DNA from: a bacterium UBP6_UBA1209
Lineage (GTDB): Bacteria; UBP6; UBA1177
Length of the DNA: 41,965 bases
Assembly: GCA_002309575.1 (NCBI GenBank)
Contig: DBXP01000023.1
Location: 1 to 41,965 of the forward strand
Direction of reading: 5' to 3'
Shown here: piece by piece, positions 40,230-41,965 of the stretch
Layout of the letters: each line of letters opens with the position of its first letter
Numbering within the stretch: position 1 is the stretch's first letter
Program-made: the position numbers and the translations under genes
Notes under the pieces: model-generated
What the model was told of the DNA's origin: nothing
Database searches by the model: none
The model's input: only the letters and a program-made list of their open reading frames with translations

Positions 40230-41285
40230 ATGAGAAAAATCTGTTTTATTTTCATCGTCTTTTCATTTTTCGTTTTCTCCGGATGCAACGAGGAAAAGGT
40301 ACAATCTGCAAATCCGTTCGAGCTGTGGAACGAATGCGAATCGATCAGCGCACTTAAGAACTATGTCGCAACCGTAACAGACGAAAAATCGGGAAATTTT
40401 ATCCCGGTCGAAGACAGGATCGCCGTCTTCGATATGGACGGAACGCTGTGCGGAGAGCTCTTTCCTGAATACATCGAGTACCTGCTCCTTGAATACCGCT
40501 GTCTGGACGATCCGTCGTACAAAGATACCGCAAGCGACGAACTAAAGGAGGTCGCGAATCTTATCCGGGAATCGGGCAAAAATTACAAGACCCCGGATGT
40601 CGATCACTTTGACCTTGTGCACGGGAAAGCGCAGGCAAAAGCCTTCGAGGGTTTGACTCCCGACGAGTTTATCACCTACGTCAAGGCATTTTTGGAGCGC
40701 AAGGCACGGGGCTTTGAAGGACTTACCTACGCGAATTCGATCTACAAACCGATGATCGAAGTCGTGACATATCTGCAGAATAACGGTTTCACCACCTATA
40801 TCGTGAGCGGTTCCGATAGAATGCTCTGCCGAGCTCTCGCCTGCGAAACACTCAATATCCCTGAAAATCAGGTTATCGGCATGGACGTTACGCTTGTGGC
40901 GAGCAATCAGGGCGAAAAAAACAGCCTTGATTATCAGTTCAACGCCGGCGGAAGCGACAGACTCGTCCGAAGCGGCGAACTCTGGCTCAAGAACCTCAAA
41001 ATGAACAAAGTCTTCAATATTGCTCAGGAAATCGGCAAGCAGCCTGTGCTTTCATTCGGGAACAGCAGCGGCGACGTAAGTATGCACGAATACACCGTCA
41101 CAAACAACAAATACAAGGCGATGGCATTCATGCTTATCGCTGACGACACAGAGCGCGACCACGCCGACATGACCGAAACAAACAAGCGCAAAGCCCAGTG
41201 GGAAGAGAAAGGCTACACGATCATCTCGATGAAAAACGACTTCAAAACGATCTACGGCGACGGCGTAGTCAAGACGGATAATTAA
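40230..41285 (+). CDS. HAD-superfamily phosphatase lipoprotein
   Basis: 351 residues from the chosen start. MRKICFIFIVFSFFVFSGC is a lipoprotein signal with lipobox FSGC. The phosphatase motifs are AVFDMDGTLCGE (nucleophile and acid Asp, near 67-69), TYIVSGSDRM (motif two) and SFGNSSGDVSMHEYT (motif four). A helical cap lies between motifs one and two. The ATG at 40203, overlapping the ribF stop, is less likely: the ATG at 40230 has AAGG seven bases upstream and gives a normal signal peptide. HAD phosphatases are mostly cytoplasmic, so an exported one is of interest; a role in scavenging extracellular phosphate esters is inferred. Confidence 0.88.
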   Translation: MRKICFIFIVFSFFVFSGCNEEKVQSANPFELWNECESISALKNYVATVTDEKSGNFIPVEDRIAVFDMDGTLCGELFPEYIEYLLLEYRCLDDPSYKDTASDELKEVANLIRESGKNYKTPDVDHFDLVHGKAQAKAFEGLTPDEFITYVKAFLERKARGFEGLTYANSIYKPMIEVVTYLQNNGFTTYIVSGSDRMLCRALACETLNIPENQVIGMDVTLVASNQGEKNSLDYQFNAGGSDRLVRSGELWLKNLKMNKVFNIAQEIGKQPVLSFGNSSGDVSMHEYTVTNNKYKAMAFMLIADDTERDHADMTETNKRKAQWEEKGYTIISMKNDFKTIYGDGVVKTDN

Positions 41286-41290
41286 GTCTC

Positions 41291-41965
41291 TTATTTCGCC
41301 CTGAAATCAAACTTTTCCAACTGTTCCCAGTTTCTGTTTTCACACCAGTAAACAGTCCTTTCCGTCACGTCGTAAACCATTGATACGACCGTCGGGCATA
41401 CAGTCTGGGAAACTTCCTTGAGTATTGCGAAACAGTCTGCGACATCAAAATCGTCCTTTGCCGCCTCAAGCATGGTTACCGCTTTCTGATAGCGGTCCCA
41501 GCCCATCCACGGATGAGTTTCGCTGTCCATTTTATACGGTGAAAAGTTCGTCATTACCTTGTACTTCGGTTTCTCAAAATATATGCATCCCTGCCCCGGG
41601 ACTATCTGCAGCAGATTCCCGTCCTTATCGGAAAGCGACGACATGAAGGTAACGCCGGGCACGCTGCAAACCCTGCCCGATCCAGCGATCTCCCTTATTT
41701 CCTGAAGCGTTTTTTTCATAAGAAGAAGGTCGATATCAAGCAGAATAATGTGCTCTTCCCCGCCTATAGGATCACTCCTTTTGTCAAAAGGCCAGCAGGT
41801 CGGCATTCCCACGAAATCACCACGCGAATTTGCCCCGAAAAGCGGCATCCACCCTTCTTTCGCGTCATTTATTTCGATATATACGCCTGGTTTCTCCTTC
41901 CGCACGCGGTATTCCATATTGAGAATATCGAGATTCCACCCGACTATCGTCTTTTTTCTGTTTGA
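41291..41965 (-). CDS. Ntn-hydrolase-like protein (linear amide hydrolase / C45-like), 5' end missing
   Basis: The frame has no stop up to the window edge, so the ATG at 41917 is internal and the gene is truncated at its 5' end; 224 residues are visible. The upstream codons read KTIVGWNLDILNMEYRV, which resembles the Gly-x-Asn-x-Asp strand of choloylglycine-hydrolase and acyl-CoA:6-APA acyltransferase-like Ntn hydrolases. Later segments (VMTNFSPYKMD, WMGWDRYQKAVTML and SMVYDVTERTVYWCEN) fit the C-terminal half of that fold. The catalytic Cys would lie outside the window. It converges on the HAD gene with 5 bases between. Family assignment is moderate. Confidence 0.62.
   Translation of the reverse strand, partial: SNRKKTIVGWNLDILNMEYRVRKEKPGVYIEINDAKEGWMPLFGANSRGDFVGMPTCWPFDKRSDPIGGEEHIILLDIDLLLMKKTLQEIREIAGSGRVCSVPGVTFMSSLSDKDGNLLQIVPGQGCIYFEKPKYKVMTNFSPYKMDSETHPWMGWDRYQKAVTMLEAAKDDFDVADCFAILKEVSQTVCPTVVSMVYDVTERTVYWCENRNWEQLEKFDFRAK

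Noticed and set aside
1..41965. Mobile element, phage, CRISPR, toxin-antitoxin or defence island
   Set aside because: No transposase, integrase, direct-repeat spacer array or known defence domain is visible. DUF2130 and RNase J were considered and have ordinary contexts.

Overview
The window is a densely packed stretch of about 42 kb of chromosome from a diderm bacterium. Signs of a second membrane are Lgt, several lipobox lipoproteins, two RND-superfamily pumps and an O-antigen-type glycan cluster. Exported proteins carry long Asp/Ser/Thr/Gly or Asp/Glu/Pro tandem linkers and one has a Cys-rich motif before a lamin-tail domain. From general familiarity, this style suggests an uncultured Deltaproteobacteria/Myxococcota-like lineage, but the taxonomic call is inference. 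There is no phage, insertion sequence, CRISPR array or rRNA, and no gap over 300 bases lacks a gene.

Region 1 (1-5283, plus strand) starts with the tail of an FAD-dependent oxidoreductase. A tight run follows: an FHA/transmembrane/low-complexity protein, a small exported protein, an HU/IHF-type DNA-binding protein, an iron alcohol dehydrogenase and cysteinyl-tRNA synthetase. Region 2 (5356-16763, minus strand) reads as one long operon from pheT through thiS, a parvulin lipoprotein, prfB, a lipoprotein, lgt, an exported protein, a YchF-like NTPase, def and an MMPL/RND exporter. Many junctions overlap or abut. Upstream lie a low-molecular-weight phosphatase and a divergently transcribed tRNA-Ala(CGC) with a clear promoter.

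Region 3 (17460-20568, minus) is an SPFH / NfeD / RNase J operon with a good promoter. Region 4 (20672-23185, minus) is a secreted subtilisin-like protease. Region 5 (23291-32296, minus) is a surface-glycan cluster: a membrane CapD/FlaA1-type dehydratase, an O-antigen polymerase/ligase-like protein, a monotopic phosphoglycosyl transferase, two GT4 enzymes and a MurJ-family flippase, followed by a coupled DUF2130 gene. Its middle part looks clearly more AT-rich than the flanks.

Region 6 (32348-38173, minus) holds an AcrB-type RND pump coupled to glgA, and a lamin-tail-domain lipoprotein. Region 7 (38342-41285, plus) has a GT2 enzyme, ribF and a HAD-phosphatase lipoprotein. The window ends inside a convergent Ntn-hydrolase-like gene whose 5' part lies outside.

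Most of this is ordinary housekeeping and envelope biology. I see no obvious new defence or mobile system. The points most worth checking are a YchF-like protein that has lost its G3 motif, a MurJ frame that continues upstream of any standard start codon, the RNase J/NfeD/SPFH operon with a palindrome at its promoter, the tandem-repeat exported proteins, and a set of promoter-like elements that share a 16-base spacer.
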